Of a stretch of 64,000 nucleotides of DNA, positions 1 to 10,739 are shown piece after piece. The stretch comes from Phytopythium helicoides (lineage: Eukaryota; Oomycota; Peronosporomycetes; Pythiales; Pythiaceae). How positions within the stretch are numbered: position 1 is the first letter of the stretch; each line of letters opens with the position of its first letter. Where the stretch lies: assembly GCA_024867545.1 (NCBI GenBank), contig JANFNE010000087.1, positions 1 through 64,000 of the forward strand. Reading direction: 5' to 3'. Under the pieces are notes generated by a model. It did not search any database, was not told the DNA's origin, and was given only the letters and a program-made list of their open reading frames with translations. Position numbers and translations under genes: made by a program.

Positions 1-317
1 GGAGGCCGGTGCCGTCATCATGAGATTCACGGGGGGATCCGCATCCTATTCACCAACTGTGGCAGGTTGCGTCGATACAAGTTATGGAGATTGTACCGTG
101 GGTGTAAGATACGTATCAAGCTAATGATGACGACATCACGCTATCAATAAAGCCCATAACATGTATTAATACAGGATCCACATACATCAACCATGTCGAC
201 CGCATGCCTTCTCGCGGTGCCTGACTACCTCACCGCCCGGAGCGCCGTGCGGTTCCTCAACTTGTCGCCGCGCTCTTTTCCGCTTTTGCCGCGCGCCGCG
301 CAGCCGCCGCCTGCCCC

Positions 318-1474
318 ATGGCCTTCGTCGTCAACAAGCGCGTGCAGCAGCAGTTCCTGCAGGACCTGGAGCTGTCGCCCGCCGAGCTCGACCGCCGCGA
401 GCGCAACCGCAGCAAGGTGCGGCGCAGCTACTACCGCAAAATCGTACGTGCCGCAGTCTGATGGCTGCCCGCCTGTCTCCGTTGGTCGCTCTCGCCTGAC
501 GCCTGCATGCACGCCAGTACAACCTCAGCGAGCTGCGCGCGCAGGTGGCGGCGCTCGAGGCGCGCTACGAGAAGCTGCTGCTGGCCGCGGGCCCCAACGG
601 CGAGGCGGCGCAGGCGATCGAGGACGGCGAGGAGCAGGCGTCGCCCTCGCGGCTGCTCAAGCTCGCGCACGCGCGCCAGGCGCTGTACGCCGAGAACGAG
701 GCGCTGCGCGTCAAGCACATGGACTTCGCCAAGGCGCACGCGAGCCTGCAGCACCTGCTGGACGCGCGCCCGCTCGAGGACGACGACGCCCAGCGCCAGC
801 TCGTGATCCTCGCGCGCCGCTTCTCCATGGGCGAGTGCCTCGAGGCCAGTCGCGTGGGCTACCGCCGCGTGACCGCCTACCTCGACGCGCAGCGCAACGT
901 GCCACCGCCGCGCTCCGCCATGGGCTGGGAGGACCGCCGCGCGTACTCCGACGGCGTGCTGCGCTTCTGCTTCTCCAAGACGTTTGCGCACCGCAGCGGA
1001 CAGCAGCTCGCCGACGCCACCTGGAGCCTGCTGACCTCGCCGCGCCGCGTACAGAAGCTCTACTCGCACTACCTCAACATGTCCATGCACGTCGTGCAGC
1101 GGCTGGACGTTAACAACGTTGTGTGCCTCCGGACGTTCAACCAGACCGGGGTACACGTTGTGCTCAAGAGCCTCTTCCTGCTCACGCGCTTCGAGACGGA
1201 CCACGGCTTGCTCATCCTCTCGCACTCGCTCGACCCTACACGCCTCGAGGACGACTTCCTCACGGTCGACATGGTCGGCAAGCGCGAGGTCTGGCACGAC
1301 GAGTTCACCTGGATGCTCGTCGAGGATACACCCGACGGCTGCCGCTTCTCGTACGGCGGCTCCACGCACGCGGGCGATCCCTCCACCATTTTCTGGGGCA
1401 TCGAGGTGCTGCTCATCATTTTGCGCTGGCAGACGACTTGTGCTGCGCCGCTCTTTACGCTGCGTTGCAACTGA
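318..1474 (+). CDS. bZIP-like / START-like oomycete family protein
   Basis: Two exons, 318-443 and 518-1474, joined across a 74-bp GT..AG intron (gtacgt donor, gccag acceptor) in phase 0, giving about 360 residues. The start at 318 was chosen because it puts the basic region in frame with the downstream exon. Residues 20-60 hold an Arg-rich stretch (RRERNRSKVRRSYYRKI) followed by heptad-like leucines (LSELRAQVAALEARYEKLL), which looks like a divergent bZIP. The C-terminal two thirds, ending in an FWGIEVLLIILRW-type helix, resembles the START-like domain of a large oomycete family. The usual Arg at the end of the N-x7-R basic signature seems to be Tyr here, so DNA binding is not certain. GC content is very high, as in host genes. 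The likely role is a nuclear regulator; no target can be inferred. Confidence 0.75.
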
Positions 1475-1480
1475 TGTCAT

Positions 1481-1516
1481 CGCCGCCGCCGCCGCTGCTG
1501 CTGCTGCTGCTGCTGC
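1481..1516. repeat. (GCC)n/(GCT)n trinucleotide microsatellite
   Basis: A run of cgc/gcc triplets passes into gct/ctg triplets just after the stop codon of the preceding gene, in its 3' region. It creates spurious poly-Ala ORFs in other frames. Confidence 0.85.
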
Positions 1517-1652
1517 CATTGTCGCTGTCGTCGCGTCGAGTATTTAGGGCACGTACACTACCCACCACTTGCTCGCCTGCTCCAGTAAACCCCACCAACA
1601 CGCTCTCGTCCATTTACAACTTACTTTACTTGATAGCGCTTGATGTTCCCGC

Positions 1653-3477
1653 TCACTCCCACATTTGCAGGCTACGCACGGCCTCGTCCAGCAGCGCGCT
1701 CTCGATCATCTGGTAGCTGGTTATGATGTTGGCGGTCGTTGAACTTAGCACCGTACTGGTAACTTCGCTGCGGTCCTGTGCGTCCAGCATGCATGATGCC
1801 TCCCACCGCGGCGTGATGAGGTAGCACGTCTGCACAAGAGCGCCGTCCATGGAGCCCGCGGTTGCCTGGCGAACCTCCAAGTAGCCCTTTTCGTGGTAGC
1901 ACGCGCCGCGCACAGCCTTGCCTCCAAACTCGAACACATCCGTGGTTGCGCGCCAGACCATCACCACGCGACCTTCAGTGTGCTCGTGCTTGCGCAGAAC
2001 TTGATGCACACGTGCACACACACGACGTCGACCATGCGGGGCCAGCTCGAACCGGAAGCCTTCAACGACGGTGTTGTCCGACACGTTCAGGTTCTGCTCA
2101 ATGCTCACAACAGAGTTCATCAGTCGGCAGTCTGAACGGCATTGCATTCCTACTTGATCGCACCTGGTTGTCCTTTTTGTAGTAAAATCGAAAGTCCACG
2201 CGCTCGAGCACGTGGGCAAGGTATTGCCATGTAGCCTCGCCAGTTGCCTGCACATCGAACGGCATGACCTTGCGGGCAGTCACCTCCAGTGACTCGGCAC
2301 ACGTGTCGTGGAAATCGTGCTCGCCAACAGAATGCGACGTGAGCTGACCCCACGGGCTGTCGGGCTGCAGCATGGCGTCCAAATCACTTGTGGATGCAGC
2401 GAGATGCTTTTGGAAACTGTTATCCGAGTGCGGACACCTCCGTGATGCGTTGAACTCGACCTCGGGGTGCGAGAGGTGACCGCCGAATAGTGTCGCCAAG
2501 CTGGTGTCGGGACTGGACCCCCATTCGATCTCGATGCGCTCGTTCTCTTTGGTCTTCTTGAGGAACTGGTACACGTGTTCTGAATCGAAGGACTCGGACG
2601 CGTACAGCTTGACACCGCAGCTCTCGATGATGGTCGGCTCCTTCCTAGGCTCGGAGTCGGGCTATCTCAAGATAGGAGCCAAGGTCAGTCGCGGTCTACA
2701 AGCTGCGAAGAGCAATGAAAACGGACCTGTTCTGGCTGCACGGAGACCCGCCACGGCATGTACTCGATGGGCCGCGCAAAGTACCGCCAGCTCACCGCTT
2801 GCCTCTGGCTGGACCCACGCGCATTGACCCCGTCGACCCGGCGCGCCATGATCTCCATTGGCGCGACCTCCTCGTCGGCTTCGCTTGGGAGCGCGTCGTC
2901 GGTGCCGTACGCGACGAAAATGGCGTCCACCTCGCTGAAGGAGCGCGCGACGCCCGCCAGCAGCCGCTCGAAGATGGCCGTCTCGGTTCTCGCCGCCAGG
3001 CACGGCACGCCGCTGTCCCTCACGCTCTATCCGTTGGTTCGTCAGCGTTTGCATCCACACGAGCGCCTTGGACCGAGCGCGACTCACCTCCCAGCGCAGC
3101 TGTGCCTGCAGCATGCGCTGCATGGCGCGGCCGATCTCGATCTGTCGCTGCACCACGGCGCGAAGCTGCGCGTTCTCTCGCTGCGCCTGCTCGCTCAGCT
3201 CTCGCCTGGACGCCGCCAGCTCCCGCCAGGCGCCGCCGCCCGCCGCCAGCTGCCGCCTGCGCCGCCGTACGCGCCACTTGAGCCGCGCGAGCGCCTGCTC
3301 GAGCCGCGGCGCCTGCTCGCGCAGCTGCAGCAGCTCGCGCCGCTGCTCCTCGCGCGCGCGGTTCGGGTTGGGCGCGCGCCGCTGGCCGCTCGACAGCTGC
3401 GCCACGGCGCTCGACTGCGCCGCCAGCAGCGCCGCAAGCGCCGCCGAGTCGCCCGCCATGCCCGCGGTGGGCTCCAT
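1653..3477 (-). CDS. coiled-coil / START-like oomycete family protein, multi-exon
   Basis: Read on the minus strand from an ATG at 3475-3477. The first exon (to about 3080) encodes a basic, Leu-rich coiled coil (KWRVRRRRRQL, RRELSEQAQRENAQLRAVVQRQ). The frame then moves to about 3020-2690 (ERLLAGVARSFSEVDAIFVAYGTDD...), then 2574-2170 (KENERIEIEWGSS, RKVMPFDVQATGEATWQYL), then about 2105-1653 (EGFRFELAPHGRRRVCARVHQV). Each switch is consistent with a short GT..AG intron; the last is about 65 bp, with gtgcga near 2170. Architecture and the LEVRQ/ITPRW-type C-terminus resemble the M96/START-like family of oomycetes. The gene is convergent with the bZIP-like gene at 318-1474. Exact splice sites are inferred; transcript data would fix them. 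Confidence 0.65.
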
Positions 3478-4379
3478 GTCGCCGAGTGACTTGCTGGCTG
3501 AATGCGCGGACGAAGTCAAAAGGGCTACGGTGATTGGGCAGATGCCACGCTCTGAGGGACGCCCGATTGGCTGAATTATATGTTTAAATGCGTTTGCCTC
3601 TAGCGGAGGCGTATAAAACAACTCAGACGCGTGCGAAAAGTGGATGGAGTCACGGCCAAGGACACTGACAGCCACATCCTTGTGCTTGGACTCACTCTTG
3701 TTTCTGTAGAGAATGTTGAAATTTGGAACTGGGTTTTACAGCATTTAGGCCGACAATGAAGACGGTGAAGACCGCAAAGGTGACGCATGAGGCTGTCACG
3801 CGCGGAGGGGACATTGGCGTAGGAAGGTGACGAAGAGGTACGCGAACAGAGCGCTGTAGAACGGAAAGTGCATTGACAATTACTTGGTTTGCAAGACGCG
3901 TGGCGTTCTGCGTGCTGGTAGCACAGCTACCAGTTCCTACTCGGGTAAGTTTTATATAGGTTTTACTAAGCCATAGCTTGTTCCCCATAAAGTGTCTCTC
4001 CAGTCACTAACCTGAGGTCGCTAAGCCTCCACAGAGGCGACAGAAGAGGAGATGACAGCGTCACTGAGACCGCGCTCGCCGCAGCTGTCGACGTGGTGGC
4101 CGTGACCCTTACTGCCAGGTCGCGCAGAGCTTGGATACGCACTCCACATATGCGTTGCTTCAGTGCGCACCCACGCCCAACATCGTACGAACATTTGAAG
4201 GAAAGTTGATGTGTGGTATGTGCCATGCAATTGTCAGCAATATATACTGTAGATATATATGTAGATATATATATTTATAAAAATCGCACAGGCACGTTTT
4301 GGATATGCGAATGCCTTATTGTGCATTTTAGGAGACCAACAGTTATCTCAGCTTTTGTTTGACTTTGCCGGAATCAAGT
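3478..4379. other. intergenic stretch, no supported gene
   Basis: No reading frame here has recognisable protein features. Positions 4230-4280 are extremely AT-rich with repeated atatat steps. The small ORFs are short and of low complexity. Confidence 0.6.
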
Positions 4380-5208
4380 TTAGCTTGTGCAAGCGTCGAT
4401 GTTTGTAGTAGCTCGACTTCGTCGCGAAGTGAAACATGTATTCCTCGCAGAAGCATGGCTTGTTGTTGTATTCTGACGCCTGATCTTCTCTTTCGCTAGA
4501 CGCGCTTCATGTCCTGGCCCTTTACAGCTGCGCAAATGACTGTGTAGCTCCGTTGTCCCTGGATAGAATTTCGTGCAGTGAGGACACTTCACAAGATTTC
4601 AGCCGAAACTTGAGCCACATTCCTGGCTCGATCGAATCCTTCAAGCTTGAGGACAGCACGGACACGGTAGTTTGTGTGATTGTACGCTGCACCTGCAAGA
4701 ACAAGGTCGCCTCGAAACAAGAGAGCATCATTGCGGTTAATTGAAACCTCTTTCTTGCTGCGCTTGTTGTAGTTGCCGAAGCACTTCTCATACACAGTCA
4801 GCCTGGTAGCTGGCATCAGAGACACTATGACATCAGCTTGTATCCCAACCTGAACCTTCCTTGACGTGACTTCGCTCTTGCGGCCGACATGAACGGCGAC
4901 TTTCAAAGCTTGGCTTGTCTGGAACGTCGGAAAGTCGTGGTGCGGGTCTTGCTCGTCGCGACCTGCAAACTTCTTCAAGACGACCCAGTCTACAGGTGTC
5001 CAGCACTTGTCATACTAGGCCACCAAATCGCAGATACGCTCTCGAAACTCCTGAAATGCATTGCTTTTGCTGCGAGGAAATGATGCTTGGAAACGCTTGT
5101 CATCGAGACAGCGCTGAAAATATTGACGTAGCCGAACTTGACGAAATCGGCAGGTTGTGACTGGATGTTAGGAGCTGCTCCGGGTAGCGCGCCAGGGGGG
5201 CACCGCAC
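4380..5208 (-). pseudogene. broken oxygenase-like protein with C-terminal C2H2 finger
   Basis: Minus-strand fragments in two or three frames read as one protein. The upstream part (about 5208-4990) has FVKFGYVNIFSAV. The middle (4978-4589) has VSINRNDALLFRGDLVLAGAAYN, which resembles the end of a phytanoyl-CoA-dioxygenase/cupin-type 2-oxoglutarate oxygenase core. The end (4592-4380) has a C2H2-type finger (CPHCTKFYPGTTELHSHLRSC). At least one stop and one 1-nt shift at about 4590 separate the pieces. The position where the family would have a metal-binding His appears as Leu (GDLVLAG), so the copy is probably dead. The oxygenase assignment is by pattern only. Confidence 0.4.
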
Positions 5209-5597
5209 GCTCCATCACGTCCTGGCAATTTGGCATACGCTAAACGCACAAAGAATTTTCCGATTCCAGCACAACCCTGGTACACTATAACGGGCCACCC
5301 GTTACCGACACACACCTTTGGTCTGAGGAAGCAAAGTCAACTCTGTTTTATTAGGAGCCATGGAGCGAGACGCCTTGGCCACTCAATTGGAATGCTGGTT
5401 GGTGATTGGCCGTAATCGGGCTGCGTCCCCAATATCGACCAATCGGACCCCACATAGTTAGGTGAACTCCAAGCCAAGCTAGAAATGTAAACCTCAACCT
5501 ACAGATGCACCTACATATGTAATTTTATATAACGGGCACACCCCGTTACATACACACAATAAATATATACGATGTAGCCCTCTAATATACTAAACCC

Positions 5598-5685
5598 TAG
5601 AGGGGCTCTTATATACGAGTTCACGCCCTCTAATATACAATTTAGTATATTAGAGGGCGTGAACTCCTATATAAGAGCCCCTCTA
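5598..5685. repeat. long perfect-type hairpin (40-bp stem, 8-nt loop)
   Basis: Positions 5598-5637 and 5646-5685 are reverse complements with one mismatched pair, around an 8-nt loop. The arms begin tagaggggctcttatata and end tataagagcccctcta. A third partial copy of the inner arm (ccctctaatatactaaa) lies immediately upstream, from about 5577. It may be the fused ends of a miniature inverted-repeat element or a hairpin RNA source. Confidence 0.85.
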
Positions 5686-6501
5686 GTGCCTTCTCGTGCA
5701 TAGAAAGACCGCGCTTTGAAATGTCATTATTTCACGATTTTGAGATCTCTCCTGCATATAACCGTTCATACAATGATACGTATTCCAATGATATTTTGCG
5801 CTATCGCTCAATGATTCTATTATATTGCAACCTATTACGAAACTCAACAATGCATTCATCTAAAAATACTAAGCCAGAAACGACTGAGCCACTGTCTGTG
5901 GTGGGCACGGTTCTGCGCACTTTCGGTCACGCTGTTGACGCAATTCCATTAGTAGATACACTGTTTTTGTTACCTATGGTACAAACAAGAAGGGGATGGC
6001 CAAAGAGTGGTTGCTCAGGTCAGTCCAGAACTGAGCATGCCCGTGTGCCGCTGCGCTTGCGCCCCCACCAGCCCACTCGGGCAAGGATCTACCATGCAGG
6101 CGGTGCGTCTGCTGCGAGGACCTGGTCCCATTTGACATGTTTCCGAAGCTCGGGAGCCAGAGGTCCGGTTGCACCGGAAAAATGCTTTCGATAATAGTAC
6201 TTGAACGGGCGATTGGTTTCCAAATCAAACCACTCATCGATTTGGCGCGTGAGTCTTTCCAAGCGTCGAAGATATTCCTCCCATACCAATGAGATTTCAG
6301 TTTTTCAATTCCTCCATTGAACCATGTATGCACGATGGGGATGGTGGTCCGCGGCGCAGGTGCACCGCCTGCGAGAATAGGCCCAACAAGCAGCGGTACT
6401 GGCAGGGCCAGCCCCCTCCCGCCCCAGCCCCACCGCCCTCACCCACAGAGCAACGCCTGGAGGTGCTAGCGGTTACGATGGGCCCGCCGCCTCCACCAGC
6501 A

Positions 6502-6532
<31 letters not shown>

Positions 6533-7788
6533 GCGGCAGCGGTCTCGCCGCCACTGGCGCGTCCGCATGCGCCAGAAGCGCCAACGCGATGAGGCCAAGG
6601 CGGTATACCTTTAGTTCCTTATAATTAGTACAATTTGAAAGGTTCCACTTTATTTCAGTGCATCTTCGTTCAATGTTGTGATATATACTGACTTTTCGTA
6701 TTACTAATGATAAGGGTTACCACGGTAATTGTCGGCGCGTGTCCAACGCAAAACGGCAGATCGGCCAAGCGTGGAGACGTCGGCAAGGTGCGGTGCGTGT
6801 TGCGTATTTGTATATGCATGTGAACCACACTCAACGGTACCAAGCCTCGCACAGATAGTCCTTGGGCATTGGTGGGGGCAGTGTATATAGCCCTACGTGA
6901 TGGGGGTGGAGCCCATGTGTAGGGGGGCACGGTACTAAGGGGGTTAGTCCACCGTTTACTTGCCATTTTTATGGTATAGAAAACGAGAGTACTTACTGGG
7001 AGGTATACATCCGGTGGCAGTCCCCGTAATATTTACGGGTTATAGCCCCATGTGCCTGTCTATTGACCATAACTGCCCTCATAACACAACGCCAAGGAGC
7101 GGCCGAGCTGCAAATATGGGATTTCCCATATTTTCCTGATTAAACCAGTAAATGGTTTTTCAGGTGATTCAGCAAAGGATATCGCACGAAGCCTAACCAG
7201 CGCGGCCACCCGCCCCCGGAATAGACGTCAGAGAATGCAAAAACCGCTCCGGCTTGCCGGTGCAGTGGGACATGCGACTGTCATACTGAGATGGGGGTTT
7301 AAAGTGAGGTCGAGCGGTAACAAGATGACAACGTTAACATTATCCCTATTGGCGACCCTATAAGGTTTTTAACGGCTCCGCCTACGCCTCTTGGACAGTT
7401 CGGTTACGGATTAGCGTACGATTGGCTCCGTTCTAGCCGAGCTCGCGTGCGTTGCAAAACCGTTACGTTATATAAAGCCCGAATAAGACATTACTACTTC
7501 GGCTACCACTTGAACTCGCACGTGCGTTTATTGATATGCGTAGCAATCTCACAACTCATCAACACGCCAATTTTCCGACACAAAAAGCAGGTCTCTCACG
7601 AAGTCAGGCATAAGACTGCTGCACTTAACCGTTATTGTGTTCCCGCTTGCTGAGAATGCTCGCTCGGATGGCACACTTGTAGCTACCGTACCGAGTCACT
7701 TTCTGGCGAGCAATTTGAGGTGTGAATAAAGGCGATCATTACAAAAATGGATCGTCAGTTTTCTTACTGTAGCGGAATCAAGCAAATA
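5686..7788. other. decayed DNA with no intact gene
   Basis: A minus-strand fragment at 6289-6089 (EEYLRRLERLTRQIDEWFDLETNRPF) looks protein-like but is stop-bounded and was not identified. Positions 6340-6480 on the plus strand encode a CxxC-containing, Pro-rich stretch leading into the poly-C run. From 6600 to 7780 no coding signal is seen; the segment around 7180-7650, with a tatataaag box near 7468, could be a relict LTR, but no partner was found. Confidence 0.4.
6502..6530. repeat. poly-C homopolymer (29 nt)
   Basis: An uninterrupted run of 29 C, read as proline on the plus strand or glycine on the minus strand. The length is unusual for a eukaryotic chromosome and may be inexact in the assembly. 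Confidence 0.9.
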
Positions 7789-9702
7789 CTACTGCAAGTC
7801 GCCCTCGCACGCGCGCTCTAGACCATTGACTGGCCTAGAAACGCTGTCAGATCCGAAAATAAAGTCATCCACAAAATACAGCATTAATTGGCGAATGTTG
7901 TCATCAGCTGGGTATGGTTCATCTCGGCGAGCAATCTCCACCATAGCTTGAATGACATCATTATACGCGGGATCTTGAGCTGTCACCCAAATGTGCCATC
8001 CGTTTCGCCACACGAGGATCAAGAAATGATACCCATGACAAATTGCTATGTCGAAGCGAGGAAAAGCGCTTATTGTAGGGCTTCAGCGTCACCATGCGAC
8101 AGTCTTGCATTATCACTTTAGTCTCGCCCACAAATGGATCATTTCCTGCAGCCCCAATGTCGAGGTCGAACAATCACTGCGGCTGAGATGCGCATAAATT
8201 CCATGTAGTGCTGGCAGAACAAGTGGAATCGTGGGGTACAGCTGACCGCTAAGTCCTACTGTCGCCACTGCAAATGCACCCAAAGGTGTCCACAAACACT
8301 TAATAGTTAGCCAATTCGCTGTTCCTGGCTGTAGAAGCCTGCCTGCCATGTCCTTGAACTCTCGTCGGCCTTGAGCTGACCTCAAGTACCCAAAAAAACT
8401 CTGTAAGTGCTGGCTGTAGCCGGATGAACCTCTGAAGTATGTCCCAACAGCTGTTCCACCTCGTTGGGCAGTCTACCTTCACAGCAATTACGTCCTTTGG
8501 GAGAACACCAAGCCTGAATTGGATTGCCGCCAAACGATTGCGTGCTTTTGGAGACTTTTTGAAGTACACTGCTAACGATCGAAAGCTCTGGACAACTTTG
8601 AGAACCGCATCCATCTTGTTACGCTCGAGAGGCGATAGTGTTTTATCGAGAAATCCAACCATCTCGTTCACAGCAATTTCACGAAGATGCTTCATCTGGA
8701 TTCGATCCTCCTCGGAACGGTTGACGTCCTCTTCGTTCTCGAGGAAATAGGTAGCACACTCTTCATCGTCAGATAGCCCCCATGCTGGCTGAGCTCGACT
8801 ACTCACTGCAGCAGCACGCTTTTTCTTAATGATTGAATCAGAAACCACCAAATGAATCGAATGGGCGACGCACGACATGTGATCAACTTGCAAAGTTTCT
8901 GCGGCTTTAACCATGTTAGAACCGGAATCTCGCACCAGTTTCGTGCACCGCTCTCTGGATAGTGACTATTCCCTCATGATTGCATCCAACGCGCTCTTAA
9001 TGGCATCCCAGGGAGTATTTTCATTTCGAGTGTCCAATTGCGTAGTAAAATGCATCATCAATATAGTGAAGCGTGCATGATATGTAGCTTCTCATGTTGC
9101 GAGCTGTCCAGATATCTGCTGTAAGAGAGAAATAGGAGCAGCCAGACACGATTGCAATCTTCAATTGATCACGCATCTCACCCGCAAGGTCGACGATATC
9201 ATTTCGAATCAGCGTTCGTCCAGGAAGCGGGACATTAACGCGTCCAAGTTTAACCGTAACGTAGCGTACAAACTCAATGAAGCCAGTGTCTTCGACAATC
9301 AATAATGGACGGTAGTGACGTGCAATCTAACTTGCGAGTAGCCGACGCACACCGCTGCTTTTTCGCCTTTTTGCCTGTCGCCGCATCTGCAAAAATAGAA
9401 GCAAGATTACGCTCGACTGGTAATGCGTTTTCGTCATAGTCTTTGTTTTCTTCTTCATCTTCGCTTGAATTTTGGGTTTCGCCTTGAAGGTTGTGCTCCT
9501 TCAGGTAATTCGCGTGACGCTGCATCATATGCTGAAGTACCATATGCTGACCTTGTCGAAACGGGATCTTTCTGTCACACCGCAGGCAGTACGCGAACTC
9601 AGCGTGTTAATTTTTCAGGTTATGATCAGGGATATCCCCGGACTTGGGCCGTGCAGAGAGCACCACAATCTTCCACAACTCCTTCCTCTTTTGCTGACGC
9701 AT
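7789..9702 (-). pseudogene. hAT-family transposase, inactivated
   Basis: Read on the minus strand from about 9702. First comes a BED-type zinc finger (YCLRCDRKIPFRQ...HMMQRHANYL, about 9595-9490), then an acidic linker, then the RNase-H-like hAT core: LTADIWTARNMRSYISCTLHYID (about 9130-9060), CVAHSIHLVVSDSI (about 8880-8830) and VDCPTRWNSCWDILQRF (about 8490-8440). The frame is broken by a stop between the N-terminal stretch and the BED finger and by at least three shifts (near 9300, 8940 and 8300). The product would bind and mobilise hAT ends. No terminal inverted repeats or 8-bp duplication were identified. Confidence 0.75.
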
Positions 9703-10530
9703 TATAAACAGCCGCGGGGGTCGTTCTGGTCGAGGTTCTGTGTCGGGCTCGTGGCCTTCATGCCCGTCTCGCGTCACTACTGACCTTGGCCCTGTGAACG
9801 ACTGGCCTCGCATCGATTCGGTTCGTGTTTTTGTCCATGCTGATCGATTTGACGTACATTAGGCGTGTAGTTGACAGATTCTTGATGCCCTAGATGACTT
9901 CTTTGAGAATACTCCAATGGTGATAGAGGCGTAGATTGATGTCGACCAGTTTGCAGTTCGTAAGAGCTGTCGTAGGGGGTGGTCGGCAAGGGTTTGTCTG
10001 TGATCGAACGACCTTCAAGCAGACATCAAGCACACTTCGCGCAACCATCTAGGCACGTTCTGTCAAATATACAGTATGTCCGGGACGAAGTGAGTCATGA
10101 AACAGAATGGTCCGGAACAAATGAGCGGCGAGGGGCGACAGGGGGATGGAAGCAGCCACGCCAGCGTCGTCATCAGCATCTTGGATCACCACGGGGTCAA
10201 CTTCAAGCAGCTCACCGCACGAGCAACAACAACAACACCCGACCGATTGCATCTGTTCAGTGTGTGCAGTGTGCAGCCCCTACGATACGATTGCAGTCCA
10301 GCGCCTTCAAGTGCAGCAACAGCAACAACCGCAGCAGTCGCCACGGCGTTGACCTCGTCGGTCTTGTCGATTGGCATCGACAGCAGCAGCAGGAGCAGCC
10401 GCAGTGTCGGTGTCGGTGTCGGTGTCGGTGTTGACGTTGGCGCCTTGTCGGCGGTAGCGCGAGCAGCAATCTCAACCAAAGCGGTTGTAGCCGTGGCGTC
10501 GGCGTCAGGGGCGACCTCGGTGCCGGTCAA
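9703..10530. other. no intact gene; low-complexity CAG/CAA-rich DNA
   Basis: Positions 10200-10400 are rich in CAG/CAA triplets. A (ggtgtc)n hexamer run lies at about 10404-10433. The segment leads into Copia coding sequence and probably includes its eroded gag region. Confidence 0.45.
10404..10433. repeat. (GGTGTC)n microsatellite
   Basis: About four and a half perfect copies of gtgtcg in tandem. Confidence 0.8.
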
Positions 10531-10739
10531 ATGCAGCATGCCGCCGGTCAGCAGGACCAGGAACGGGGGGACGGAGGAGGGCAAGTACAACCGCGCGGCG
10601 GCAGCGGCGGAATGCGAGCAAGAGACGAGGCAGCAGGCCTACGTGTCGGGGTGCGTTATCTTTACGGTTGGTGGCGGCTTCGAAAGCTGGCGATGGTGCG
10701 GTCACTATGGAGATGGTGGAGACTGTCGGAAGTGGTCGT

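Noticed and set aside
431..1519. 362-codon minus-strand ORF over the first host gene
   Set aside because: It is an antisense shadow of a GC-rich coding region, with a poly-Ala start from the triplet repeat and no protein features.
6289..6624. Poly-proline ORF over the poly-C run
   Set aside because: Its length comes from the homopolymer; no conserved domain is seen.
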